A stretch of DNA of 64,000 bases from assembly GCA_946406115.1 (NCBI GenBank), contig OX291551.1:11036001-11100000 (forward strand), in the 5' to 3' direction. The translations under genes and the position numbers were made by a program. The notes under the pieces are model-generated. The model had not been told where the DNA came from. It made no database searches and was given only the letters and a program-made list of their open reading frames with translations. The stretch comes from Apoda limacodes. Its lineage: Eukaryota > Arthropoda > Insecta > Lepidoptera > Limacodidae. The first letter of the stretch is position 1. Each line of letters starts with the position of its first letter. Below, one piece after another: positions 1 to 10,099 of the stretch.

Positions 1-286
1 GCTACCCAGGTTAATCAGAGTTGGGTTACCGCATCTCTAGGCAAGATCCAAGAATCTTCAAAGATCTTAAGAAGCCGGAAAGAAAATTATTTCATTACGA
101 TTCGTAGGATTTAAAGTTCTCCGTAAACCATGACAGTTAACTTAGTTTTCTTTTTTTAGCTCAAGTAGTAATCATCCTTTTTTGTTTTTTTTTTCTTAAT
201 TGTCTTATGTTTTTACAACCTCTCCTCCTCAAGAAGTCAGAAAACAACGATTAACTCAACTATTTTGCTTAAAGTTCTGATTCTAC
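1..286. other. AT-rich stretch, nothing recognised
   Basis: Low-complexity AT-rich DNA with several T runs. No ORF, RNA or repeat family that I can name is visible before the LINE tail that starts at 287. Confidence 0.5.
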
Positions 287-388
287 TTTTTTTTTTTTTT
301 TTTCTGAGCTGACTATGCAGTTGGCTGTTGCAGCCATTACTGCTTCACCGGACTTTTGGGGCGAGACTCTGAAGGAGCCTCAGCCCAT
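287..388 (-). mobile_element. 3' end of a Jockey-like LINE (family A), poly-A tailed
   Basis: Read on the minus strand, this is the last ~85 bases of the LINE whose longer copy ends at 24363, followed by a 17-base tail (T run 287-303 on the plus strand). The block around ACTTTTGGGGCGAGACTC and GGCTGTTGCAGCCATTACTG matches the reverse complement of 24270-24345 almost base for base. Only the 3' end was inserted, as expected of target-primed reverse transcription that stopped early. No target-site duplication was identified. Confidence 0.8.
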
Positions 389-530
389 ATATCATACCAT
401 ATACCATCAGTAGTAACTTATAGTTTGTTGACTTCAAGAAAGTAATATGAAGAAGTTATACAAGGAACTTATTTGAGCTAAAAACCATATATTGTTTATT
501 TTTGAAAACGTTGTTAACAGATTAAAACAA

Positions 531-674
531 GATGAGGTTCTTCAAGAAAGAAGTTATTAGATTTCTGAAAGGTCGGCAACGCGCAAGTGATACCCCTGGT
601 GTTGCAAGCGTTCATAGGCTATGGTGACCGCTTACCATCAGGCGGGCCGTAAACTTGTTTACCACCTTAGAAAA
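531..674 (+). mobile_element. LINE 3' tail (family B)
   Basis: Contains the words AGGTCGGCAACGCGCA, GGTGTTGCAAGCGTTCATAGG and CTTACCATCAGGCGGGCCGT, which form the 3' tail of a very common lepidopteran non-LTR element. Related tails are present at 17230-17330 (minus), 42730-42805 and 50285-50345. It follows the coding remnant GGTTCTTCAAG, which also occurs at 42472-42482 just downstream of the LINE coding relic. Confidence 0.7.
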
Positions 675-1248
675 ATGATGCACTAATGAACAAATTAATG
701 ATTTATATAGAAGTAGGAGTTCGCCATTCGTTTCTTACGGAATCTCTTCACTTGTGTCAATTATTTAATCTCAAGAATAAGTAGTTACTGAATAATCAGA
801 AAATTGATTTTAACGTGCAATTTTCTTTTGTAGCGTAGGGTGTGGTTTAGGATTGTTAGGTGTTTAACCTATATATATAATAATAATAATAATGTGGGAG
901 CCTACTGGGTACTACCTAACCCAATTACACTTAATAAAATAAAATGTTTTACCTACTATTTTAAACTTATGAATGGTTAGGTATTATTCTTAAAAAAAAT
1001 ATATCTATTCTTGTGTTTTCTTTAGCAAGCGCATTTACTTTCATTTCTTAAAAGATAATGGATTTTTTTTTATGTAATTTTAAATATATTTAGGAATTAA
1101 ATTAAGCGATTTAAAATATTAAGTTGATATAGGTAGCTACCTAGATACCATGGTTTAACAATATAGGTAACTTACCAATTAGGTTTTGTAATACCTACTT
1201 GATCGTTACATAGATTTTGTTTTCTTTGAAGGTAAAAACTAAAAATAT
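675..1248. other. AT-rich stretch, nothing recognised
   Basis: Includes a short ATA/AAT microsatellite at about 873-892. No coding or repeat feature that I can support. Confidence 0.5.
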
Positions 1249-1665
1249 CGGCCAAGTGCGAGTCGGACTCGCGCACGAAGGCAAAAAAATCACGTGTGTT
1301 GTATGGGAGCCCCCCTTAAATAATTGTTTTATTTTAATTTAATCATCTATTTTTAAAGTAACTATACAACTTAATATTCTGAGAATATTTCAAGCGTCTA
1401 CCTGATGCCGTTATCAATATCGAGGAAAAACGAGCAAAAAAATCTCGTTTGTTGTATGGGAGGCCCCTTAAATATTTATTTAACTCTGTTTTTAAGTATT
1501 TGTTGTTATAGCGGCAACAGAAATACATCTTGAAAATTTCAACTGTTTTACTTATCACGGTTCATGAGATACAGCCTGGTGACAGACGGACGGACGGACG
1601 TATGGAAAGTGGAGTATTAGTAATAGGGTCCCGCTAATTACCCTTTGGCTTCGGAACCCTAAAAA
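1249..1665 (+). repeat. Dispersed repeat, copy 1 (GCGAGTCGGACTCGCG type)
   Basis: Starts with GCGAGTCGGACTCGCG and ends near TTCGGAACCCTAAAAAGG. It aligns over its whole length with the reverse complement of 38735-39145. Shared blocks include AATCACGT.TGTTGTATGG (twice in each copy), GCCGTTATCAATATCGAG, GTATTTGTTGTTA.AGCGGCAACAG, ATCACGGTT.ATGAGATACAGC and GACAG.CGGACGGAC. The short ORFs inside differ between the copies and are not genes. No terminal inverted repeat was found, and I cannot assign a class. Confidence 0.75.
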
Positions 1666-2072
1666 GGATAGACAAAAATATTTGAGTAGTATTTTTGCGT
1701 ACTTACTTTTATGTAGTCTGTTAATAATAAAATAAAAATAATAAAAACAGATAAGTAGGTACACATTTAATTTTAATACATTGCAGCGAAGGTAAGATAA
1801 ATTAAAATAAATTTAGTCATTCAGTTAGTCATTATGTCCCATAAGTCGTAAATAAACAGTTTAGAGTAGTAAGTGGTAAAATACAAGACCAGGGGTAGAT
1901 TAATATGCCTACCTTCTTTGTCAATTCTTACTATAGGTACTATACTAAATAAAGTAGGTAAGTCAGGTTCGGATAGGCTTAACTAACAATGTCTAATCAT
2001 AATTAATTATTATTATCGTGCCTGATTTGACCAATAAAAGGGTATTTACGTAGGCATTTAAATGAAAGACCA
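1666..2072. other. AT-rich stretch with a short dispersed word
   Basis: No gene seen. The word AGTGGTAAAATACAAGACCAGG at about 1868-1892 recurs in diverged form at 46095-46120, so part of this stretch is probably an old repeat. Confidence 0.4.
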
Positions 2073-2639
2073 GGGGCCTGATTTTCGTGTGGATAGAGAT
2101 AATCTCGAATTGGAGATATGTTTAATTGATTTTATCATGGCTTGTTAATCGCGGTAACTGTTTTAGTCGATAGATCGACTTTTTTAAACTAGATATGTTG
2201 AAAAAACATGGCAGATATCATTTGCAAATAGTTTTTCGTATTATTAAAATTAGGGGCATACGTATGTTAGCGGTTGACATGCATCGAGTGGTCTGAAGCA
2301 GTAGAGATGGGCTGTCGCATGGAAAGTGATATGAAAAGGAGTCATAATTAGTGAGTGAAGCTAAATAGGTTTTTTTTTTGGGGAGGGGGGGGATTAGTTG
2401 AATATATCAAAATGAGAATTATTGGGAAGCACCCCTTTTTCAAAAAAGACCATATTATAATGACTCCCCTAAAATAAGAGGGGTCACAGAAACCCCTCTT
2501 GCGACCCCTCTTTTTTTTTAAAAGTGTCCATATAATTCGATATTTTAATGACTTTGATGACCCTTAAAATATGAGGGGTCAAAAAATCCCCCATGCGCCC
2601 CCTTTTTTGAAAAGGGGTTTTTCCATATAATCAGGCCCC
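2073..2639. mobile_element. 567-bp element with 11-bp terminal inverted repeats and internal G/C-run units
   Basis: GGGGCCTGATT at 2073-2083 is the exact reverse complement of AATCAGGCCCC at 2629-2639. The right part holds two related tandem units (about 2448-2535 and 2555-2635), each built of CCATATAAT, GAGGGGTC and CCCCCTTTTTT-like words, giving alternating C and G runs that can pair with one another. No ORF is present, so it would be non-autonomous. Target duplications are not obvious, and the superfamily is unknown. Confidence 0.55.
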
Positions 2640-3244
2640 AGAGACAGAATCCCACTCTTTACCAGTTTTTTAACAAACTAAATAAAGTAAGTTAGGGTTG
2701 GATTGGTTTTACTAAATTTACCTAATAAAGAAGTATTTACGTAATACCTAAATCAACACGTAATCACGTTGTTTATGATCCGATGCAGAATGCAAATTAT
2801 TTTATTGGTTGATTACCAAGCTGATGAACACCACACCCTCATTTGATTCTTTTTTGACACAATCATATTTGATATGATAGCCATATCACAGTGTTTTGAT
2901 CAAATTAATACTATATATGTAGGTACTTATGTTGCCTGTTTAACAATATATTTACGATTGGATTAATTATGGTATGGTTATACTTTGTAATATTTTTCAC
3001 ATAATATTATCACCAAATATGTAAACCTAATTATAAGAAAAAAATTTAATATGAAGTAAACAAATTTTTTTTTATTTACTGACTTCTTTTTTAGGTGCCT
3101 AGCCTAATGGTTTTTCTAACTAACAAATTTGTATTTGAAATACCGAAAAACTTATATTTCGATGTAGAAATGTTATTAATGTTTTATTATTAGGTACAAT
3201 GAAATTATAAATATAAATAAGTAATTATAAATAAGTAAATAAAA
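2640..3244. other. AT-rich stretch, nothing recognised
   Basis: No gene or named repeat seen. Confidence 0.5.
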
Positions 3245-3490
3245 TACTCGCAGCCTGGTTGGTAGTGTGGCCGACTGCTGTGCAGAGGGTGCGCGTTCGA
3301 TTCCCGCACTGGATAAGTAAATGTGTTTGTCTTGAGTCTGAGTCTATTTATGTATATGTATGTATTTACAAAAGAAAGGTAATATGTATGTATTTGTATC
3401 CGTTATCTGGTGTCCATAACACAAGCTTTGCTTTCTCTGGCTTTCTCTGGGGCGGCGCTGTGTGTAATAGCCAAAAATATATTTATAATA
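3245..3490 (+). repeat. tRNA-like SINE fragment and its tail
   Basis: AGCCTGGTTGGTAGTG at about 3251-3266 resembles a pol III A box, and GTTCGATTCCCGC at about 3295-3307 resembles a B box, at tRNA-like spacing. The following body (TATTTGTATCCGTTATCTGG, then GGCGGCGCTGTGTGTA) reappears in reverse orientation at 33560-33790 and partly at 54118-54265, so this is a dispersed family rather than a tRNA gene. A full cloverleaf cannot be folded. Confidence 0.6.
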
Positions 3491-3958
3491 TAATTATTAT
3501 TAAACAAAAGATAAAACTGACCTTCTAACGCCCTAACTACTTAAAGTAACGATTTGAAAAGTTTTATTCATCACATCCATTAACAATTATTGAAATCAAA
3601 TAAATTTAAAGTAAATTAGTTTGACATTGAGCTAACTTATAGGACTTCTAGGAGCATTAGTAAGTTCATCTTTTTATTATGCACTAGGTAACGAAACCAT
3701 TTCTCAACATAAAATAATGCTCTAAAACTAGTATATATTTATTTAGTAACTGTATATTTTTGTGAAATTAAATATATTTTATTTACTGAGTTAAAATATA
3801 TTTAAAATAAAATCCTGTATTTAGGTTACATATTAATTAACGAGAACAGTTTACTTACAAAAACAATTTAAATCATAACTTCAGTAAAAAAAACACAAGT
3901 TAAATTAAAAAACTAAATTGACTATTTTCATAGAATATAGTCATTCACATCACAATTT
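3491..3958. other. AT-rich stretch upstream of the CpG-rich promoter candidate
   Basis: No gene, RNA or repeat that I can identify. Base composition changes sharply to CpG-rich at about 3965. Confidence 0.5.
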
Positions 3959-4470
3959 TGAAATCCGTCGGCAAGTCGCCGCCGGCAAACTATTCAACTA
4001 GGCGTAGAGGCTCGTAGCCGACAGCGTAGCATCTCGTAGCACTTTCCGCGCTACGCAAACACTAATTACCGAACACCTTGCTAATTAAACACGGTAATAC
4101 ATATAAAATTCTGCGAAAAAACCGCTGAAGCTTGTATCGGGTCGGTATTGGGCGGTCGAAAGGTTGCGTCGGCCGCGGCCGCCATCTTGCTACCGCTCTG
4201 CCCGCCCCCTTTGCCGCCTCTCATTGGCCCCGATTTCGTTGGGGCGGGGCTTCAGTGTTGCCAGCTTTTTGAATAAATAATTTCAGTAATTTAAGTAATG
4301 AAGGCAATTATGGCATTGTTTAGCTAAGTTTGCTCGCTCCGAGAGGGAACTTTATATTTATGCCGGGTCTCTTTATGTACGCGGTTAATGCGCGCGATCT
4401 GTTTGTGTCGCGGACCGGGCGCCGGTTATTTATTGCGTCCAAAGAGCTGCACGACGCATTATTTAAAATG
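3959..4470 (+). promoter_or_regulatory. CpG-rich upstream regulatory region with GC boxes and a YY1/Pho-like site
   Basis: This block is strikingly GC- and CpG-rich for the window. It holds two facing GC boxes (CCCGCCCCCT at 4201-4210 and GGGGCGGGGC at 4241-4250), an inverted CCAAT box (CATTGG near 4222), a CCGCCATCTTG word (4179-4189) matching the YY1/Pleiohomeotic consensus, and a TTCAGTG initiator-like word at 4251. It is not part of any repeat seen here. The position, 15 kb upstream of the first coding exon of the homeobox gene with a 5' intron implied, fits a promoter or promoter-proximal element. Regulatory function is inference from composition and motifs only. Confidence 0.45.
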
Positions 4471-4789
4471 CAATAATTATTTAGTATGCTTTATAGATAA
4501 AACAAATGGGCTGTTTTAAGTTACTAATAACAATAGGTGCTCAATTTATAAAATAAAGTATCTACTTATAACTACTTTTTTAATACAATATATTACTTAA
4601 ATATTTTATTTAGAAAAACCTTATAGTGAGAACCTTAATGTACCTACTTAGATAAAATTATTAAAAAATCTTATTTTAAAATAGTTACCAAAGTATATTT
4701 TTTTTTTAAATTACGTATTTAAAAGTCATTGTACCTCGTCTTGTTTTTACACAAACAGAAAATAACCAAAGGTGTCAAAGAATCACTAA

Positions 4790-5300
4790 TCCCACGTCAT
4801 GGAAATCCGTACAAGAATCTCACACATGCGGAAGTAAACAGTGACGTCACGAGGCGTCACAGCAAACCGATAAAAAGTCAATCTTCACAAGTTCGGCCAG
4901 CTGACTGTCCCCGCCGCCCGCGGTCGCGGTACCACGCGCTGAAATTTAGCCGGGCAAGATTTCAGCGTGAGAGAGAGGGAAAGAAGGCAATAACTTGTTG
5001 TGCGAGGGAGATAGCTACATGGGGGCTGGTAGCTAGCGCGGTAGGCGGGCGGTTCGGATGATGTATAGAGTGGCGGAGTTAGGTTCAAATTGCGTCGGGA
5101 AGTGGCCGAGATTAGAGCCAAGCGCGCGCCGCGCCGCGCCGCTACCATAAGCCCACTTAAGACTGTTTTTAATACTAGTATTTTTTACGCGATCCCAACA
5201 GGATTTAGCGGATAACCGTCGTCGTTGCGATCGTGCGCTTTGATTTATCGGTTTCGAATACGGTTTCGTTTTGTTTTCTGGTGTTTACGTATAGTGGGTG
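4790..5300 (+). promoter_or_regulatory. Candidate core promoter region of the Pitx gene
   Basis: A second CpG-rich block with a GA-rich tract starting at 4969 (GAGAGAGAGGG, a GAGA-factor-type site), CpG words such as CGCGCGCCGCGCCGCGCC near 5120-5140, and a CRE-like TGACGTCA near 4842. It precedes the candidate non-coding exon that ends at 5465. The ORFs on both strands here lack homology that I recognise and are explained by the GC bias. No TATA box at a convincing position was found, so the start site is unknown. Confidence 0.4.
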
Positions 5301-5465
5301 ACGACCGGCCGCGGGACGCGCGTAATCCCGGGGCTTGTACTAGATTATGATGGATATAATCGGATTTCGTGTACATACACTGTGAAAATCAGTGTTCCGG
5401 GGAATTATCGGACTTTATCAGCTTTTCCCGCGACGATTGTAAAGCTTATTTATCCAGTTTTAACA
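5220..5465 (+). other. Candidate 5' non-coding exon of the Pitx gene (start undefined)
   Basis: GC-rich sequence running into a strong splice donor, ACA|GTGAGT, at 5465/5466. The coding exon at 19375 begins after a good acceptor, so a 5' untranslated exon must exist upstream, and this is the best candidate in the window. A short upstream ORF starts with a doubled ATG at 5347 and stops at 5385. Where transcription starts cannot be read from the sequence. An alternative 5' exon ending at 10099 is also possible. Confidence 0.35.
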
Positions 5466-6649
5466 GTGAGTATCTGTTATATCATATCATTATTCATTTG
5501 TTTCGATTTCAAAGTCGAGTTAAATGTAACCTGGCTACAAAAAGTTACTTATTTATAGAAAACGATAGCAAAAAACGCTTCTACTGCAAAATGTTACCAA
5601 TGGTAGATAGGACAAATAAGCACTGAGGCAAAGGTGTGTGAATGTGAATCTCATCATAAAGGGACTACCTACTAACTTTTTGTATCATTAGCAGGAATAC
5701 CTGGCCTTGATACTTAATTTTGACTAGATAGAATTGACTCCACCAGTGTGAAAAATAATTCCTCAAACAAGCCATTTAACTAAATATCTATTACCTGCCT
5801 ACCAGGGTTGGATAATATTTGAATTGCTTACTTTTAATAATTATAATACGTATTTGAAATACAAATATGTACTTATTTGCTAGTTGTACCTACCTATATG
5901 TAGGTATTTAAATTTCTTGACCTTTAAAAATAAATAAATAAATTTAACGATCCATGAGAAATAAGATAACGTGTTAATAATCTAAAAAGTGGGTAAGAGA
6001 AAAAGTCAGCAATCTTCAGTGCTGGCAACAATGCATCAATGCATCCAGGGCCTCCTCTAATAAACATTACATTCCGAAAAAATTGTAAAAAAAGTGACAT
6101 TATTGTTGAATTGAAAATGTACCTAAATACCATTCAGTTAAGCTAGACATTTGTTAAACTGCTAAATATGTGTAAACTGTAACTCCTGTAAACTCGGTTT
6201 AATAAAAAATATCTGAAAAATAAAAAAAAAGTGTGTAAAAAATACCCATCGTTTTCGCTTACAATTTTGTTTTGCAAATTGGTCACAGTAAATACATTTT
6301 AAAATTAATTGTAAAATGTTTTAAGAGTCATTTAGTCTCGTACAGAATATTGTAGCTTATTTTATTCATCAAGTATTCAACGTAAGCTTGCGCTTGCTCA
6401 CTCTAAATTTCTCATTAAATGAAAAATCAAAATTAGACACACCAAAAGTAAAACTTTATCTTAACTTTATCTTTTCTTATATATAAGCCTCCGTCGCACA
6501 ATAGATACCTATTCCTCGTCACTGCTTTCACTAGATGACGACGTAACAACCATACCTATAATTCAAAAAAAAATGTTACAACAAATCAATAATCGCCAAC
6601 CGTTTTTACACCTGTCAGAATTGTATAACAATTATATAATAATGTAGCC
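5466..6649. other. Putative 5' intron sequence, nothing recognised
   Basis: AT-rich DNA after the candidate donor. Several short ORFs lack any recognisable motif, and no repeat family was identified. Confidence 0.4.
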
Positions 6650-6955
6650 TTATCAGCCTCATACTTCCCCACTGCTGGAGCACGGCCTTCCCTCAACGAG
6701 GGTGATTTGGGCCATACCTAGTCCACACGCAGGCCCAGTGCGGATTGTGAACTTCACATACTTACGTCTTTTTTGTTTTTTTGTCGTATGCAGGTTTCCT
6801 CACGATGTTGACCTACACCGAAAAGCCAGTGGTGTGAAAAATCAATGTACTTGAAAAATCAAAAAAAAAAAGACTCATTGGTACCCCCCGCTTATTGAAC
6901 CTCCGCCACTCAGGACGCAAAGTGAAATCGAAACCCCTCGGTCACCACCGACTAT
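6650..6955 (+). repeat. Dispersed lepidopteran repeat, family E copy
   Basis: Runs from CCTTATCAGCCTCATA to GGTCACCACCGACTA. It aligns with 59255-59450 through ACGAGGGTGATTTGGG, CCCAGTGCGGATTGTG and ATGCAGGTTTCCTCAC, and with diverged pieces at 28715-28810, 43580-43680 (both minus) and 55060-55210. The family has no ORF. I recognise it as a frequent lepidopteran repeat but cannot name its class. Confidence 0.7.
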
Positions 6956-7079
6956 ATATCATACTACTATATAATAATGTAATGTAACTACAATGCCTCG
7001 TTTAATGAGTATATCAGTTTACCATACAAACTTATTGCCTTTGAATTGAAAACTTTTATTGACCATAAATATATAAAAC

Positions 7080-7330
7080 TAGATTTTGCCAGCGGCTACA
7101 CCTGCCCTTAATTCGGTTACCGGCGTGAAACTCCTTAATGTAGTTTGCTATAGCATGCTACAGCTGTAGCTCCATATAGTTTGTTTAGACTCGGTTATGG
7201 TTAATCTTGTGGGAAATTTTGGATTTTTCGGGACAAAATCCTATGTCCTATTCTAGGACCTTACCTATATGTGTGCCAAGTATCATTCCGATCCGTCCAG
7301 TGGTTAAAGCGTGATTGAGTATTAATAATA
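7080..7330 (-). repeat. Dispersed repeat, family F (minus strand)
   Basis: Shares blocks with 27700-27990 in opposite orientation: AGCGGCTACACCTGCCC / accgctggtaaaatctag, ACTCCTTAATGTAG, GGGACAAAATCCTATGTCCTATT and GATCCGTCCAGTGGTTAAAGCGTGATTGAGT. These are the 3' sequences of a common lepidopteran retroelement family with GTCTGTCTG-type words. No coding potential remains. Confidence 0.65.
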
Positions 7331-7449
7331 AGTAATCTGAATAACATTTTAAAGGTGGTGTTATGCAAGTGAAGTGTGCTATAAACTGTTGGGTTGCTAC
7401 ATTAGATATGAGTAGTATAGTAGATTTTTGGAAATAGTCTTAGTGCATC

Positions 7450-7900
7450 TTTTTGAAGCCGGTTGTTTTTTTTTTTTGAAAAGTTTTTATTTTGATTGAC
7501 GAATTACTTTTTTTTTTGTACACTAAAAACATTCAAACTCGTAACAAAATTTGATGCAATCATCTACATAAAACCAGATCAAAATCCAAATCCAAATTAA
7601 CATATATTATTTTTTTCTCCAAATGTTTAAGTTTTAAAATCATTACATTAATTTGGGACCACCTGGAAAGTATAGGTATACCATTTTAAATAAAAAAAGA
7701 ATTTCTCGAATCAGTCCAGACGTCTTTGAGTAAATCGGGGAACATACTTACTTATAAAAAAAAGATTCCGACGAATTGAGAACCTCCTCCATTTTTGAAT
7801 TCGGTAAAAAATACTAGATTTTTCAGCGGCTCCGTAGGTAGGTACATATATGATAATGCAGTTCTGGTTAGTAAGGTAAGCACAATTTAGCTGCATTATC
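7450..7900. repeat. Dispersed repeat, family D fragments
   Basis: Begins with GCCGGTTGTTTTTTTTTTTTT and ends in TTTTTCAGCGGCTCCG. The words AGATTCCGACGAATTGAGAACC and GAATTCGG are characteristic of a widespread lepidopteran repeat. A diverged relative, starting AACCGACTTCAAAAAAAA, lies at 30488-30945. It is strongly AT-biased and non-coding. Confidence 0.5.
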
Positions 7901-8454
7901 GGTGAGAAAAATCAGGTAACTCGACAAACTGATGTCTGTAGATCGCTGTTGGCAAAGTATTGCTTGGCTATTTTTAGAATTAATAATTTAACGCTTTTTA
8001 AATTATTATTAAATATCGAATCGACAAATTGCGGACACGCATGGAATTTTATCTTAATTACGAAAATACGGGGTTAAGCCAAGTTTGAATACCTACTGAT
8101 AGTTAACAGTTATTTTAGTATTTTGACATTAATATAGTATTAGAATTAGGATGTATAATAGCTTTTGCTTGCTCCGCCACCGCTAAACTCGGTTATCGAA
8201 TTCCTTTACTGTAGAAAAACTACCGACTAGCACTTTTCGTATTTAAGTAGCCTATGACCGTCTTCAAGGTCTATCTTTATACCAAAATTAAACATAATCG
8301 AATTAATGTGAATTTGAAACAAACAAAAAAACTCACTTACACATTTAAAATATTAATTATCAAAAATAAAATATTGGTCGGCAGAAAAATAAAGTGAACA
8401 TAGATTGGTTATGCAATGTTTAGCTTTACCTCAACACTCAGAAATAGTTATTTG
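7901..8454. other. AT-rich stretch, nothing recognised
   Basis: No gene or nameable repeat visible. Confidence 0.45.
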
Positions 8455-8726
8455 TTATACAAGTGAGCAAAAGCGTTTTTTGGTAGAAGTGCCGACTTTA
8501 AATCCTGAGCTAGCGAAGTAGGCTAGAATGAGCATAGCGAGGGATTTTAAGGCACGAGACTGAAAAAATTTGCTCACGCGTCCAACATACAACTTTTCAC
8601 CTCTACCAGCGAGAAACATATTTTCACGTGACTTTTCTGGTAAAAAGTTAAGTTCGGCATTGGAGACTTGTTGTCTTAATTCTTCTGGTGTCAAAGAAAT
8701 ATCTTCGTAGCTTGTATCGATAATTT
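8455..8726 (-). pseudogene. Coding relic of a repeated element, possibly tyrosine-recombinase (Crypton) type
   Basis: On the minus strand an open frame reads EDISLTPEELRQQVSNAEL then NFLPEKSRENMF (from about 8710 down). The opening of the peptide, with LPEKSR after a short acidic/helical lead, resembles the N-terminal DNA-binding region of Crypton-like tyrosine recombinases of insects, where an LPEKS word precedes a Y-x3-Y-x2-F-x2-W pattern. That downstream pattern and every catalytic residue are absent. The rest (SLAMLILAYFASSGFKVGTS) reads like frame-translated repeat DNA, not a protein domain. I regard it as a truncated mobile-element remnant. The family assignment is tentative. Confidence 0.3.
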
Positions 8727-9179
8727 TTCAAACAAAACAGAATTATTAAATTAATAAACAGTCTTATGTTCAAAAAACTAGCCATTTTACTTTTTTTTCT
8801 TTAAATTGAGGTTGCGTTCGGAATTGTACCTACTACAACCTCTGCCATTGTTATCAAAACAACGTATGTTATTTTTTCAGTTAGCTGTATAAACTTTTAA
8901 TTATACTAATAATTCATAAAAACTCACTTAAAAACGAAAAATGCTATGTAGTTATATTCTTAATTAAAATGAACAAGGTTAAGTATTTGTCCCGAAATTT
9001 GTTTCTGGCCAGTCATTGTATTGTTTTTTTTTCATCATCGGGTTAATTCCAAAAGTCAACGTTCGAACAGGGAATTATTTTGCATCACTAGTGAGCAAAA
9101 TTCGATTTTGCTGACTGAATTTGGACAGCAAAACTATCCTTTTCGAGCTGGTGAGGTGAAAAATATTTTATGTGTTTTA
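8727..9179. other. AT-rich stretch, nothing firmly recognised
   Basis: A word group around ATCACTAGTGAGCAAAATTCG (9085-9105) may belong to the same mobile element as the relic at 8455-8726. No other feature seen. Confidence 0.4.
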
Positions 9180-9420
9180 GAATTTAAAGTCAAAGTCAAT
9201 TGGTTTTATTTAAATTAGATTTTAACAAACACTTTTAAATCGTCAAAGTTATTGAATACATTTTTTTGAAGCTTCAACTCACCCTCCGGTTTACAATGTA
9301 GATTTCTAGAAAAGAAGAATCCGGCAAGAAACTCGATAGTTACTCTTTTAAAAAATGATTTAGTGAACAACATAACCAGCACACATCATAAAAAAAAATC
9401 ATTAGTGTTACAAATAAAAT
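9180..9420. repeat. Dispersed repeat, family G copy 1
   Basis: Matches 44400-44600 through TTTTAAATCGTCAAAGTTA, AAGAAGAATCCGGCAAGAAACTCGATAG (split here for length) and CTCTTTTAAAAAATGATTT. The two copies are in the same orientation. A fragment of the family (TTTTTGAATCGTCAAAGTTA) is also at 12915-12935. Probably the 3' end of a LINE, but no coding part is present. Confidence 0.65.
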
Positions 9421-9785
9421 TTTAAATAATAATAGTACATTCATCCATTCATCATTTCATCCACAGACCTAGGATTTTTTCGCTAATTCATCAATGCCGA
9501 GCGGCCAGTAATGAAGCTAGAAACATGAAATTTTTTGTAAGAAGTTGAGAGCCAATAAGAAAGGATTTTGAAAAACTCCCGATATGTTGGTAAAACAAGG
9601 CAAGTTTGTATGAAAATCCATAATTTTTTATATTTTTTTTTTTTTTAAATAATAAGTTTTTTTTTTAATAAATATGGAAACTACCTATAAATTAGAATTA
9701 TTTCAGATTTTTTTTAGCTTGCAAACTTTGTAGATAAGGTAGCAGGTTTAATCTATTTTTGTACATTCCTGACCATATGTTAAAA
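9421..9785. other. AT-rich stretch with long T runs, nothing recognised
   Basis: Only low-complexity A/T tracts stand out. Confidence 0.45.
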
Positions 9786-9789
9786 AATA

Positions 9790-10099
9790 TGTCTAACAAA
9801 AAAAGTGTCCCGGCCTTGCGCTGCCGCGAATGTTTGCACTCTCTGTCCACACACTGTACTACTCGCGCAATTAATCGCGACGCTCCGTACTAGGTCCTTC
9901 GACTGGCGCTCAAAAACCGACAAAACATTACGGTTAGTATGACGAGTATCGTGGCCACACTACGTCTCCTTACTACTTGCCATACCACTCGGCAGGGCTA
10001 TTTGAAACAATATAAGCTCCACATAACAAGGCTGGTGCCACGGCACAACAGCTTAACATGAAATTGTTCGCCGAACATTTGACGACGGACAATAGTGAT
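9790..10099 (+). promoter_or_regulatory. Non-repetitive GC-richer island ending in a splice-donor-like site
   Basis: About 300 bp with more G+C and CpG than its surroundings and no match to the repeats in this window. Near the end is ATG at 10058, followed by 14 open codons (MKLFAEHLTTDNSD) that run straight into GTAAGT at 10100. This could be an alternative first exon of the downstream homeobox gene. However, joining it in phase 0 to the acceptor at 19374 leads to a stop (TAA) after 26 more codons, so it would only add an upstream ORF. It could equally be an enhancer, or chance. Confidence 0.3.

Noticed and set aside
3251..3312. tRNA gene
   Set aside because: A- and B-box-like words are present but the cloverleaf does not close, and the downstream sequence is shared with other dispersed copies, so it is a SINE-like element.
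4729..5148. Overlapping open frames on both strands (110 and 87 codons) in the CpG-rich promoter block
   Set aside because: GC-rich DNA lacks stops by composition; neither frame shows a domain, and both overlap promoter-like motifs.
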